DNA of 64,000 nt from Rhodospirillaceae bacterium (GCA_009772935.1 WOUR01000022.1:1-64000), one strand, 5' to 3'. Numbered from the stretch's first letter, positions 1 to 8,237 are shown. Notes: generated from the letters alone by a model not told the origin. Numbers and translations are program-made.

Positions 1-121
1 CATCCATGCTGGCCTCCAAACCAGTGGATAGCTTGAATCAGATTCTCGACCGATTGGGAATCCCAAACGATTCTTTCCAACAGAGATACGCCCTAGAGGC
101 ACATTCGCCCCCGGCCGATCA
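1..121 (-). other. Left-edge upstream region of a gene outside the window
   Basis: No complete gene lies here. The stretch is visibly less GC-rich than the rest of the window. It holds a short inverted repeat, TTGGGA-A-TCCCAA, at 54-66. Read on the minus strand, a GGAGG (complement of 13-17) is followed five bases later by ATG at 7-5, so a gene may begin here and run off the left edge. The different composition and the palindrome would fit the end of an insertion element, but nothing in 121 bases proves it. Confidence 0.3.
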
Positions 122-982
122 TCACCCCATGCCCAAGAGCCGCCGCAGCGCGCCTTCGAGAGTCACGGTACCCCGGCGCAACTCGCCACCCGCGGGAAAG
201 TCCAGGCGTCCGGCATTGATCGCCTCGTCGAGATCCGCGAGCTTTTCCGCATAGTCGGCGCCGAGGCCTGCCGCCACCAGCGCCGCCACCGACTGCTGGC
301 GCGACGACGGAACTGCCGTCACCGGCTTGCCCAGCAGACGCGACAGGACCGCCGCTGCATCGCGCGCCGAACAGGGCGCCGGGCCCGCCAGATCGACGAT
401 GCGCGTGCCCGGTCGCGGCTCGAACATCAGATCCGCCGCAACACGGCCGACGTCCAACGCCGACACCGCCTCGTGGCGTTCGTCGAGGTCGGGCTTGCCC
501 GAAGGCAGCACGCCTGCGTCGCGCGCCACCGGCAGCACACCCGCCCAGTTCTCCAGGAACTCGCCAGGGCGCAGAAAAACGAGCGACGGTGCGGCCCCGG
601 CAAGGGCCGCCTCGAAGTCGTGCAGCACCTGCACGATGCCGTTGCCCTCGCCGAGATGGGCGCCGACCGACGACAGCGCCACGACGTGCGGCACGCAGGC
701 CGTGCGAACGGCGTCGGCGATCGACCGCGCCATGACGTGCGATTCAGCCACCACGTCCCGCGCCTGGTACGGCGGTACCAGCATCACGAAGGCGGCCTCC
801 GCCCCGGAGAAAGCCGCGGCGAGGCTCTCCGTCTCCGACGCGTCGCCGCGGACGATCTCCACGCCGGCCCCCTGCGCACGCGCCGGATCGCGCGCGACCG
901 CGCGCAAGGCAGCACCACGCTGCTTCAGGGCCTCGAGCGCTGCGCCACCGACCTTGCCGGTGGCTCCCATGATGACGAACAT
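122..982 (-). CDS. NmrA-like NAD(P)-binding oxidoreductase
   Basis: A 286-residue atypical short-chain dehydrogenase of the NmrA/NAD(P)H-binding family. A Rossmann signature, GATGKVG, occupies residues 6-12, followed by the strand-helix pattern with an acidic strand end (RGDASE) typical of this group. The SDR Tyr-x-x-x-Lys pair is not evident, as in NmrA-like redox sensors and quinone-type reductases such as QorB. The ATG at 982 is preceded by GGAGG at a good distance; a TTG twelve bases upstream is less likely. The gene is divergent from an HxlR regulator, an arrangement common for HxlR-controlled quinone or aldehyde stress genes, so control by that neighbour is a reasonable inference. The substrate is unknown. 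Confidence 0.85.
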   Translation of the reverse strand: MFVIMGATGKVGGAALEALKQRGAALRAVARDPARAQGAGVEIVRGDASETESLAAAFSGAEAAFVMLVPPYQARDVVAESHVMARSIADAVRTACVPHVVALSSVGAHLGEGNGIVQVLHDFEAALAGAAPSLVFLRPGEFLENWAGVLPVARDAGVLPSGKPDLDERHEAVSALDVGRVAADLMFEPRPGTRIVDLAGPAPCSARDAAAVLSRLLGKPVTAVPSSRQQSVAALVAAGLGADYAEKLADLDEAINAGRLDFPAGGELRRGTVTLEGALRRLLGMG

Positions 983-1020
983 TGCGACCTCCAAGGTTGT
1001 GGGGCCGCCCTAGCATCCCG

Positions 1021-1039
1021 GTACACTTTCCATAAGTAC
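1021..1039. promoter_or_regulatory. Candidate HxlR operator and promoter
   Basis: Between the divergent NmrA-like and HxlR genes, GTAC at 1021-1024 and GTAC at 1036-1039 flank an imperfect inverted repeat with ACTT and AAGT half-sites. This resembles the spaced TACT/AGTA half-sites bound by HxlR/YodB proteins. A TATACT hexamer at 1050-1055 could be a -10 box for the regulator, placing the repeat over the -35 region. This is inferred from pattern and position only. Confidence 0.4.
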
Positions 1040-1087
1040 GCACATTTTTTATACTAGGTATCAGTCATGGATTTGGAGGCGCGCGCG

Positions 1088-1441
1088 ATGACCGAGACCA
1101 AGGCTCCCTGGTGTCCGGTGACGGCGACGGTCGAGGTGATCGGCGGACGCTGGAAATCGACGATCCTGTACCACCTGAAGGACCGGCCGCGACGCTTCAA
1201 CGAACTGCGGCGCCTCGTTCCGGGCATCACGCAGCGCATGCTGACCTTGCAGCTTCGCGCACTGGAGGAGGATGGAATCGTGTCGCGCAAGGTGCTCAAC
1301 ACCGTGCCGCCGCACGTCGAGTATTCGTTCACGAAGAAGGGCTTGAGCCTCGGCCCCATCCTCGACGCGATGGAGGAATGGGGCGAGACGCACCGTCCGC
1401 GCAAGCGGGGACAGGCGGAGTGCCGCGCGCAGGCGCGCTAG
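1088..1441 (+). CDS. HxlR-family transcriptional regulator
   Basis: A 117-residue winged-helix regulator. It shows the HxlR pattern: a conserved Cys9 followed by Pro, then the IGGRWKSTIL helix, the recognition region (RFNELRRLVPGITQRML) and the wing, ending in a short C-terminal dimerisation helix. The ATG at 1088 has GGAGG at 1075-1079, about eight bases upstream, so it is preferred over an ATG at 1067 that precedes that site. In related proteins the N-terminal Cys senses quinones, aldehydes or oxidants by thiol modification. Its divergent partner is probably its target. It ends in a CTAG tetramer shared with the stop codon of the convergent cupin gene. Confidence 0.9.
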   Translation: MTETKAPWCPVTATVEVIGGRWKSTILYHLKDRPRRFNELRRLVPGITQRMLTLQLRALEEDGIVSRKVLNTVPPHVEYSFTKKGLSLGPILDAMEEWGETHRPRKRGQAECRAQAR

Positions 1442-1986
1442 TTGGCGCCGGCCGTCGCGCTTTCGATGGTGATGGCCTTGCCGGCCGCCATGTCGAACTT
1501 GAGACGGCGCACGTAGTCGAGATCGCGGCCGGTGACGCGTACGAAGCGGCTGCCATCGGGATAGTCGATGGCGTGGATCGCCCCGACGTCATAGACACCC
1601 GCATGGCCGGGCTCGAGCCTATAGGTCTTCACCTTCTCGAGCTTGGCGTCGCCCGCGTCCGTGCCGCCGTCGACGCGCTTGTACTCGCTCATGTCGGTGT
1701 ACATCACCGCCTGGCCATAGACTGCCCACGAGGCGCCATGATCGTGGGGCGGGCTCTTGTGCGGCTTGGGATTGCAGTGCGCCAGGACGACGAAGCCGAG
1801 GTCCTTGTCCTCGTAGAGCTTGCGCGTGCCGAGCGGCGCGGCAGGCCCCACGGCTTCCTCGACAAAGGACGGGTTGGCCAGCAGCTTCTCCAGCAGCACG
1901 CGAACCCGTTCGCGGCCGGTGGGACCCTCATGCGTCTTGAGCGCAGCCTGCGCGTCCTTGACGAACGCATCGAGTGTGTAGGTCAT
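1438..1986 (-). CDS. Cupin protein, cysteine-dioxygenase-like
   Basis: A 182-residue small beta-barrel protein related to cysteine dioxygenase-type thiol dioxygenases. The metal-site pattern is PPHDHGASWAVYGQ near residue 80, with a further His in GAIHAIDYPDGS near residue 140. Together these resemble the two or three His ligands of the mononuclear iron site. The specific sulfur substrate cannot be told; mercapto-acid dioxygenases and uncharacterised CDO-like proteins share this layout. It starts at 1986 behind a GGAGG-like site. The stop codon overlaps the HxlR stop in a shared CTAG. It is oriented in line with the upstream acyl-CoA dehydrogenase gene, with a gap of about 58 bases. Confidence 0.7.
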   Translation of the reverse strand: MTYTLDAFVKDAQAALKTHEGPTGRERVRVLLEKLLANPSFVEEAVGPAAPLGTRKLYEDKDLGFVVLAHCNPKPHKSPPHDHGASWAVYGQAVMYTDMSEYKRVDGGTDAGDAKLEKVKTYRLEPGHAGVYDVGAIHAIDYPDGSRFVRVTGRDLDYVRRLKFDMAAGKAITIESATAGAN

Positions 1987-2044
1987 GCGGCGGCTCCCTC
2001 CTCCAATGGCAGGCGGAAATGATCCGCCTGCCTGTCGCTCCCTG

Positions 2045-3205
2045 TCAACGGCCGCCGAAGATGCGGCGGGCGATCACCATGCGATGGACCTCGGACGGGC
2101 CCTCGTAGACCCGCATGGTGCGCACCTTCTGCGCCATGATCGACAGCGGCAGTTCCTGCGTCACGCCCATGGCGCCGAACGCCTGCTGGGCATGGTCGAT
2201 CACTTCGCTCGCCATCTCGGTCGCATAGACCTTGATCATCGAGGCCTCCATGCGCACGTCGCGTCCCTCGTCCTGCTTGACCGCCGCGTCCATCACCATC
2301 AGGCGGCAGGCATGCAGCTTCATCGCCGCATCGGCCACCCACCACTGGACGGCCTGACGGTCGGCCAACTTCTCGCCGAAGGTGACCCGCTGGCTGGCAT
2401 GCTCGACCAGCATGTCGAGCGCACGCTGCGCCATGCCCACGCACCACGAGCCCATCTGCAGGCGGCGCACGGTGAGGCGCAGCTGCATGGGCGCGAAGCC
2501 CGCACCGATGCGGCCCAGCACCTGCGTCTCGGGCACGCGGCAATCCTCGAACACGACCTCGTAGGTGCGCTGGCCGGCCAGCATCGGGATGGCGCGGGCC
2601 ACGACGAGACCCGGCGTGCCCTTGTCGATCAGGAACGCGGTGATGCCGCCGCGGGCGCCGAGGTTGGGATCGGTCACCGCCATGGCGATGGTGAAATCGG
2701 CCTTGGCGATGCGGCTGATCCAGATCTTGCGACCGTTGATCACCCAGTCGTTGCCGTCCTTCACCGCCCGGGTCTTCATGCCGGCCGGATCGCCGCCGGC
2801 ACCGGGCTCGGAAATGGCGATCGCCGAGCTGGTCTCGCCCGCGGCGTAGGGTTCGAGGTACTTCTTGCGCTGCTCGGGACTCGCGGTCGCCAGCAGCATG
2901 TGCAGGTTGGGCGAGTCGGGCGGGAAGGTGAAGGGCACGCAAGTGTAGCCCAGCTCCTCGTTGACCCCGACCAGGGCCACGGCCGGCAGGTTGGCGCCGC
3001 CGACTTCCTCGGGCACGTCGAGCGCCCACAGGCCGAGGTCCTTGCACTGCTTGAAGAGCTTGGCGTTCTCGTCGTCCGACAGCGACGCCTGCTGGCCCGA
3101 CGCGAACCGGTCGAGCACGTTCTTCTCGAGCGGCATCAGTTCGTTGCGCACGAATTTCTTCACGAGATCGCGCAGCATCTGATGTTCTTCGTTGACCTGG
3201 TACAT
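2045..3205 (-). CDS. Acyl-CoA dehydrogenase
   Basis: A 386-residue flavoprotein of the acyl-CoA dehydrogenase family, which oxidises an acyl-CoA to the 2-enoyl-CoA and passes electrons to ETF. It has the N-terminal helical domain, the middle beta domain with AIAISEPGAGGDPAG (near residue 130) and the W-I-S-R flavin-contact segment, and the C-terminal helical domain ending in VYEGPSEVHRMVIARRIFG. The Glu in YEGPSE is in the position of the usual catalytic base. Length is normal. The ATG at 3205 has AGGAGGAG immediately upstream. The cupin gene follows in the same direction. Chain-length specificity cannot be read from the sequence. Confidence 0.93.
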   Translation of the reverse strand: MYQVNEEHQMLRDLVKKFVRNELMPLEKNVLDRFASGQQASLSDDENAKLFKQCKDLGLWALDVPEEVGGANLPAVALVGVNEELGYTCVPFTFPPDSPNLHMLLATASPEQRKKYLEPYAAGETSSAIAISEPGAGGDPAGMKTRAVKDGNDWVINGRKIWISRIAKADFTIAMAVTDPNLGARGGITAFLIDKGTPGLVVARAIPMLAGQRTYEVVFEDCRVPETQVLGRIGAGFAPMQLRLTVRRLQMGSWCVGMAQRALDMLVEHASQRVTFGEKLADRQAVQWWVADAAMKLHACRLMVMDAAVKQDEGRDVRMEASMIKVYATEMASEVIDHAQQAFGAMGVTQELPLSIMAQKVRTMRVYEGPSEVHRMVIARRIFGGR

Positions 3206-3225
3206 AGCAGCTCCTCCTGATTCGA

Positions 3226-4245
3226 TTACGTCGGCTTTCCGATACCCTTGTTGACGAAGTCGAGCGTGTAGGCCCGGGCCACGTCGAGCCCCTTCGGCAG
3301 CACCTCGACATCGACCATCGACTGATAGAAACCCCGCCAGCGCGCATCCGTCATGGCGCCGATTCCGCCCTGCAATGCATCCCCCGACATCACGATGCCG
3401 CGCTCGTTCATCACTTTGATCGCATACTCGATACGATCATCCGTCTGTTCCGGATTGGCCTTCTTGATGAGCGCATTGGCGGCCTCGATGGCGGGGCCAC
3501 CCTTGAGATACTGCGCCCAGCCTTCGAGTGTCGCGTCCACGAACCGCTGGATGAGGTCGCGCTTCTCGCCGGCCAGCTTGCGCGAGATGGCGATGGTGGT
3601 CTGGTAGGCGCTGAAGCCAGCATCGGCAATCAGCAGGAAGGGCGGCATGCGGCCGATTGCCTTCGAGATCGAATAAGGCTCCGACGAGATGAAGCCCTGC
3701 TGCACGACGTTCCTGTCGGCGAGGAACGGCGCCATGTTGAACGTGTAGGGCCTGAGCTGCTCGTCGCGCAGCCCGAACTTCTTGCGGAGATACGGCCAGT
3801 AGGTGACGCGCCCGCCGCTGCCGATCAGCAGGGTGCGGCCCTTGAGGTCCTCGAAGCCGTCGAAGCCGGTATCCGGGTGGCCGATCAGGACCTGCGGATC
3901 CTTCTGGAAGATCGAGGCGATGGTGAAGAAGGGCGCATCCTCCCGCACGTAGGTGAACGCCTCGAAGCTGTTCGACATGGTCATGTCGACACGCCCCGTC
4001 AGCAGCAGCTGGCCGATGTTCAGGCTCGGCCCGCCCTGGCGGATGTCGCACTCGATTCCGGCCTTGCGGTAGAGGCCGGCGGCAACCGCCTGGTAGTACC
4101 CGCCATGTTCGGCCTGGGCACGCCAGTCGGTCTGGAAGACGAGCCTGTCGAGCGTCTGCGCACGTGCCGGTCGCGCCAGCGGCAGCAGGAGCGGCACGGC
4201 GGCAATGCCGAACGCGGCGCGACGGGTGAGGCGATAGGCGGTCAT
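3226..4245 (-). CDS. ABC transporter substrate-binding protein, NMT1/THI5-like
   Basis: A 339-residue periplasmic binding protein of the NMT1/SsuA/THI5 superfamily. The N-terminus carries TRRAAFG at residues 7-13 followed by a hydrophobic stretch and ARAQ, which looks like a twin-arginine signal peptide. The body (VFQTDWRAQAEHGGYYQAVAAG) is typical of binding proteins for pyrimidine precursors, sulfonates or aromatic acids. Its start codon overlaps the stop of the YdcF-like gene (ATGA at 4242-4245), so translation is probably coupled. No permease or ATPase gene is adjacent, so the transporter partner must be encoded elsewhere. The ligand is unknown. Confidence 0.85.
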   Translation of the reverse strand: MTAYRLTRRAAFGIAAVPLLLPLARPARAQTLDRLVFQTDWRAQAEHGGYYQAVAAGLYRKAGIECDIRQGGPSLNIGQLLLTGRVDMTMSNSFEAFTYVREDAPFFTIASIFQKDPQVLIGHPDTGFDGFEDLKGRTLLIGSGGRVTYWPYLRKKFGLRDEQLRPYTFNMAPFLADRNVVQQGFISSEPYSISKAIGRMPPFLLIADAGFSAYQTTIAISRKLAGEKRDLIQRFVDATLEGWAQYLKGGPAIEAANALIKKANPEQTDDRIEYAIKVMNERGIVMSGDALQGGIGAMTDARWRGFYQSMVDVEVLPKGLDVARAYTLDFVNKGIGKPT

Positions 4246-5030
4246 GGCGCGAGACTGTCTCCCCGGCGGTCGAAATTGAGCGCCACCAGCTCCTTGATCG
4301 CCAGGTTCGATTCGGCCAGCCCGTCAACGGAAGGCAGCCAGGCATCCCACCAGGCGATCGCGTCGTTGGGCACGCTCCAGTCGACGCCGAAGATCGCAAA
4401 ATTGAGGCCGCCCCGGCTGGCGAGCCTGGCGGCCCGTGGCACATGGAAGGCCGACGTGATGATCGCCACCCTTCCCTCCTTCACGAATTCCCGCACGTTG
4501 CGGATGTTCTCGATCGTATTCAGCGCCTTGCCCTCGGAGACGATCGCCTCGCTGGGCACGCCGAGGTCGAGCAGGAAGCGCCGCATCGCTTCGGCCTCGG
4601 TGGTTGCCGGCCCGCCCTGCTGTTCGATGAACGATCCACCGCTGACGATGATCCGCGGCGCGGCGCCCGACTTGAACATCCGGGCCGCCTGCCAGAGGCG
4701 ATCGGAAGCATCGGTCAGTTCGGGCTCCGTCGTATAGGGCGGGGCGGCGGGCGCGATGCTGCCGCCCAGCACGACGATGGCGTCGTAGCAGCACGACTGA
4801 TTGCCGGCCACGAGCTTGCGGGCTTTCTCCTCGAGCTGCCGGTTGAGCAGGCCGGCCACCGGCGGGAAGGACAGGATGAGAGTCTGCAGGAGCGCCAGAC
4901 CAAACGGCACGGCGGCGAGCCGCCGCCAGCCGACCGTGCGCAGAAGCAGCCACAACACGACGCCGATCGCCAGAGAGGCTGGCGGCAGCATCAGGGTGGC
5001 GAGGATCTTGAGGATGACGAAGGTGTTCAT
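4242..5030 (-). CDS. YdcF/ElyC (DUF218) membrane protein
   Basis: A 262-residue protein with two N-terminal hydrophobic segments (residues 8-30 and 38-58) followed by a DUF218 domain. Diagnostic pieces are YDAIVVLGGS, RIIVSGGS, TTEAEAMRRFLLDLGVP and NTIENIRNVREF, then ITSAFHVPRA. Family members include E. coli ElyC and SanA, linked to envelope or peptidoglycan maintenance; the biochemical activity is unsettled. The start at 5030 is the first ATG of the frame. It lies immediately upstream of, and overlaps by four bases, the binding-protein gene, an unusual pairing whose meaning is not evident. Confidence 0.85.
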   Translation of the reverse strand: MNTFVILKILATLMLPPASLAIGVVLWLLLRTVGWRRLAAVPFGLALLQTLILSFPPVAGLLNRQLEEKARKLVAGNQSCCYDAIVVLGGSIAPAAPPYTTEPELTDASDRLWQAARMFKSGAAPRIIVSGGSFIEQQGGPATTEAEAMRRFLLDLGVPSEAIVSEGKALNTIENIRNVREFVKEGRVAIITSAFHVPRAARLASRGGLNFAIFGVDWSVPNDAIAWWDAWLPSVDGLAESNLAIKELVALNFDRRGDSLAP

Positions 5031-5138
5031 GCCGGTCTGCGTCGCGCTCCGACTATACTAGGGCAAAGCGCCGGCAAGCCCCCTCAAAGGATTGCGACGA
5101 TGTCGCTGTGCGGTGATGGCAGCCCTGCTGAAGCGGCA

Positions 5139-5178
5139 CAAAAAGAAGGGCGGGCCCGGCTTGCGCCGGAATCCGCCC
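5139..5178 (-). terminator. Rho-independent terminator of the HU gene
   Basis: On the minus strand, 24 bases past the HU stop codon, GGGCGG (complement of 5173-5178) pairs with CCGCCC (complement of 5148-5153). An inner CCGGC/GCCGG pair closes a TTGC-type loop. A T-rich run, TTCTTTTT (complement of 5139-5147), follows directly. This is a classic intrinsic terminator. Confidence 0.8.
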
Positions 5179-5201
5179 AATCTTGACCCGTCGTAAACGA
5201 C

Positions 5202-5501
5202 TTAGATCGCTTCCTTGAGGTCCTTCGCGACGCGGAAGGTAACCTTCTTGGACGCCTTGATCTTGATCGCTTCGCCGGTGGCGGGGTTGCGGCCCATGCG
5301 CGCCGGACGAGCCTTGACCTGAAGGATGCCGAGGCCCGTGATGCGGACCTTGTTGCCCTTCTTCAGGTGACGGACGACCAGGCCGACGAACTCGTCGAGA
5401 GCACCGGTCGCGTCCTTCTTGGTCATGCCCGTCTTCTCGGCCAGCTCTGCGGCAACCTTGGAAAGCGGAACGGTGGGAATAGTGGTGGGTTTGGTAGCCA
5501 T
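5202..5501 (-). CDS. HU-family DNA-binding protein
   Basis: A 99-residue nucleoid protein of the HU/IHF family. It has the helix-turn-helix-like N-terminal dimer core (KVAAELAEKTGMTKKDATGAL) and the DNA-binding arm with the GRNPATGEAIKIKASKKVTFR signature near residues 68-88. It is slightly longer than typical HU because of an N-terminal tail (ATKPTTIPTVP). The ATG at 5501 is chosen because the family domain begins just after it; longer in-frame extensions add non-homologous sequence. A clear intrinsic terminator follows. It is divergent from the thioesterase gene. Confidence 0.95.
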   Translation of the reverse strand: MATKPTTIPTVPLSKVAAELAEKTGMTKKDATGALDEFVGLVVRHLKKGNKVRITGLGILQVKARPARMGRNPATGEAIKIKASKKVTFRVAKDLKEAI

Positions 5502-5684
5502 GGTTGAGGGGTCCCTTACATTTTTGGTTCGCCAACGTTCCTGACGCCCCAGGGCACCGTTGACGGCGCCAAGGTTATCCACGAATCGATCCCCCGCAAG
5601 CCCGGAATGCACGGAAAATGTCGATTTTTGGGGCTTTTTAGGCCATCAGGGGCAGTCATCCACAGATTGCAGAGAGCGTTTAGC

Positions 5685-6581
5685 GTGTCGAGCCCCCGCC
5701 TGATCCCGACTTTCAGCACCGCCGTGAACACCTGGCAGTGCGACGAAAACAACCATCTCAACGTTCAATTCTACACCGAATTCGCCCACGAGGCGTCGGC
5801 GAGCCTGCTGGCAAACCTGGGCTTCGGCCCTCGCGCCCAGCGCGCCGCCGGCGTGATTACGAGGGCAGGCGACGATCATGTCCGCTACCTGCGCGAGTTC
5901 CGCGTGGTCGAGCCGGTCGAGGTTCACTCCGCTCCGGTCGACGTCGGCGAGCGCGATCTCGTCGCCTATCACGAAGTGCGCAACCCGGCGAAGAACGAGG
6001 TCGCCGCCACCGTTCGCCGGCGCATCGTCTGCGACGGGCCCTGGCCTGCCGATTTCCGCGCCCGGGCCGAAGCCGCCTGCGTCGCACTGCCCGAGGCGGC
6101 CCGGCCGCGCAGCGTCGGCAAGCTGTCCCTGCCCGATCTGCATCTCTCCCAGGCGGCGTCGGTCGGCCTGATCGAAGTCGGCCGCACGCAGATCACGCCC
6201 GATGAATGCGACGAGCGCGGCGACTTCCTGCCACGCCATCATTTCGGTCGTTACTCCGATGGCGCGCCGGTCCTGTGGAATCACCTCGGTTTCGACCGGG
6301 CCGCGATGCAGGAACGGCAGGAAGGGTCGGTCGTGGTCGAGATGCTGAACCACTATCGTCGTCCGCTACAGGCCGGCGACCTCGCCGTGGTGACGAGCGG
6401 ACTCGCGACCTTCACCGACAAGACGATCACCTTCACGCACTTCCTGTTCGAGGCGGAGACCGGCACGCTTGCTGCTTGTGCGGAGGCCGTCGGCATGAAG
6501 TTCGACCAGAAGATCCGCAAGATCATGACATTCCCGCCCGAGGATCGTGCGCGCATGGAGGCGCGTCGCCTCAGGCTCTGA
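5685..6581 (+). CDS. Double-hotdog acyl-CoA thioesterase-like protein
   Basis: A 298-residue protein (GTG start at 5685) made of two hotdog-fold units. Both contain a motif like the acidic 4-hydroxybenzoyl-CoA thioesterase active site: CDENNHLNVQFYTEF near residue 20 and CDERGDFLPRHHFGRY near residue 175. The first Asp of each is in the position of the catalytic acid. The GTG has AGAGAG upstream; an in-frame ATG at 5607 would add 26 residues with no family resemblance and would lie under the HU promoter. It is followed by the AtzG-like/amidase pair with an 11-base gap, so co-transcription is likely. Substrate unknown. Confidence 0.75.
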   Translation: MSSPRLIPTFSTAVNTWQCDENNHLNVQFYTEFAHEASASLLANLGFGPRAQRAAGVITRAGDDHVRYLREFRVVEPVEVHSAPVDVGERDLVAYHEVRNPAKNEVAATVRRRIVCDGPWPADFRARAEAACVALPEAARPRSVGKLSLPDLHLSQAASVGLIEVGRTQITPDECDERGDFLPRHHFGRYSDGAPVLWNHLGFDRAAMQERQEGSVVVEMLNHYRRPLQAGDLAVVTSGLATFTDKTITFTHFLFEAETGTLAACAEAVGMKFDQKIRKIMTFPPEDRARMEARRLRL

Positions 6582-6591
6582 GGAGCAGGCA

Positions 6592-6792
6592 ATGGACGAG
6601 AAGACGAAGACCGCCGCCGGCATCGCCGCAGGCTTGCAGGGCATGGAGTACGACGAGAAGCGGCTGGCCGAACTGGCAGCCGAGGTCGAGATCCTGAACG
6701 ATGCGGTGCGCAAGGCAGCCGCCGCACACCTCACCTTCGACGACGATCCGGCGGCCTTCGCCAGCATCATGGCGAAGGAAGCCCGCTCGTGA
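6592..6792 (+). CDS. AtzG-like small amidase partner (DUF4089 type)
   Basis: A 66-residue acidic helical protein. AGGAG at 6581-6585 precedes the ATG. The sequence GLQGMEYDEKRLAELAAEVEILNDAVRKAA resembles the small DUF4089/AtzG proteins, relatives of the GatC subunit that wrap around and stabilise amidases such as AtzE. The last four bases overlap the GTG start of the amidase (GTGA), which supports coupled translation and a heteromeric complex. The assignment rests on size, context and helical pattern more than on strong motifs. Confidence 0.65.
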   Translation: MDEKTKTAAGIAAGLQGMEYDEKRLAELAAEVEILNDAVRKAAAAHLTFDDDPAAFASIMAKEARS

Positions 6793-8210
6793 AGAACGAA
6801 GATCTCGCGCTCGAGGATCTCACCGCGATCGCCGATGCGATTGCGGCGCGGCGCATCACCTCGGTTGAAGCGACCGAAGCCTGCTTGGCCCGCATCGAGG
6901 CCTGGCAGCCGCGCACCAACGCCTTCCTGCGTGTCTACAGGGAGAAGGCGCTGGCGCAGGCGAAGGCGATGGATGCCGAACTCGCCGCCGGCAGGCATCG
7001 CGGGCCGCTGCACGGCGTGCCGATGGCGCACAAGGACATGTACTACCGCAAGGGCGAACTCTCGACCGGGGGCAGTGCGATCCGCCGCGACTGGGTGGCG
7101 CCGGTGACGGCGACGGTGCTGGGCAAGCTCGATGTCGCCGGCGTCGTCGAGCTGGGCTTCCTCAACATGGCGGAGTTCGCCGCCGGCCCGACAGGCCACA
7201 ACGTCCATCACGGCCATTGCCGCAATCCGTGGGACGCGAACCGGGTGACCGGCGGCAGTTCCAGCGGCTCGGGCGCTTCGGTCGCGGCGCGCATGGTCTA
7301 CGGTGCGCTGGGCTCGGATACCGGCGGCTCGATCCGCCTTCCCGCCGCGGCCTGCGGCGTGGTCGGCATGAAGGCGACCTACGGCCGCGTCAGCCGCGCC
7401 GGCGCGGTCGCGCGTTCGTGGAGCCTCGACCATGTCGGGCCGCTGACGCGCACCGTGCGCGACAATGCCCGCATGCTTTCGGTCATCGCCGGCCACGACC
7501 CCGACGATTCCACGACCAGCGAGAAACCCGTCCCCGACTACGAGGCGCTGCTCGACGGCAGCGTTGCCGGTCTACGCATCGGCCTCGCCCTGCCGAAGGA
7601 TGGGCTCGCTCCACTAGAGGCAGGGATCGGCGCCGCCGTCCAGGCGGCCGCCGACACGCTGGGCCGACTCGGCGCGAAGGTTTCGACGGTCACCCTGCCT
7701 GACTTCACCGCGCTCTATCGCGCGGCCGAAGTCATGGTGAAATGCGAGGCAGCCGCCATGCACCGGCCGTGGATGGAGAAGACGCCGGAGCTCTACGCCA
7801 ACCAGGTGCGCACGCGCATGGAGGCGGGGTTCTTCATACCGGCGACTCAATACATCGACGCACTACGGCTGCGCGCCCACTTCGTGAAGGAGTTCCTGTC
7901 GACGGCGATGGACGGCGTCGATGCCGTGCTGCTGCCGGCCATCCCCTTTCCGCTGCCTACGATCGAGGAAACGGACACCGAGACCAAGGGCGGCCCGGCC
8001 GTGCTGAAGATGGTGGCGGGCTTCACCGGCCTCACCCGGCCGTTCAACACGCTCGGCATCCCGGCGCTGTCGGTGCCGTGCGGCTTCGACGGGAATGGTG
8101 CCCCGATCGGGATGCAGCTGGTCGGCCGGCCGTTCGACGAGGCGATGCTTTACCGCATCGGCCACGCCTATCAGGGCGCGACCGATCATCATCTGAAGGT
8201 GCCGGTGTAG
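6789..8210 (+). CDS. Amidase (amidase-signature family)
   Basis: A 473-residue amidase-signature hydrolase. The Ser-cisSer-Lys triad can be placed: Lys82 in MAHKDMYY, the cis-Ser at Ser157 in TGGSSSGSGAS and the nucleophile Ser181 in GSDTGGSIR. Length and order match AtzE/GatA-type enzymes that hydrolyse amides or biurets. The GTG start at 6789 overlaps the stop of the small AtzG-like gene, which points to a two-subunit enzyme. It is convergent with the aldehyde dehydrogenase gene, and the short junction is filled by two copies of a dispersed palindrome. The true substrate is unknown. Confidence 0.93.
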   Translation: MKNEDLALEDLTAIADAIAARRITSVEATEACLARIEAWQPRTNAFLRVYREKALAQAKAMDAELAAGRHRGPLHGVPMAHKDMYYRKGELSTGGSAIRRDWVAPVTATVLGKLDVAGVVELGFLNMAEFAAGPTGHNVHHGHCRNPWDANRVTGGSSSGSGASVAARMVYGALGSDTGGSIRLPAAACGVVGMKATYGRVSRAGAVARSWSLDHVGPLTRTVRDNARMLSVIAGHDPDDSTTSEKPVPDYEALLDGSVAGLRIGLALPKDGLAPLEAGIGAAVQAAADTLGRLGAKVSTVTLPDFTALYRAAEVMVKCEAAAMHRPWMEKTPELYANQVRTRMEAGFFIPATQYIDALRLRAHFVKEFLSTAMDGVDAVLLPAIPFPLPTIEETDTETKGGPAVLKMVAGFTGLTRPFNTLGIPALSVPCGFDGNGAPIGMQLVGRPFDEAMLYRIGHAYQGATDHHLKVPV

Positions 8211-8217
8211 CTGGGGG

Positions 8218-8237
8218 CGCGCCACTCCAGTGGCGCG
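8218..8237. repeat. Dispersed palindrome, copy 1
   Basis: Perfect 9-bp inverted arms CGCGCCACT and AGTGGCGCG around a CC centre. It lies eight bases after the amidase stop codon, in the convergent gap before the aldehyde dehydrogenase. It is the reverse complement of the core of copies 2 and 3. Copies 1 and 2 can therefore also pair with each other to form one longer stem around a purine-rich loop at about 8238-8252. Confidence 0.8.
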
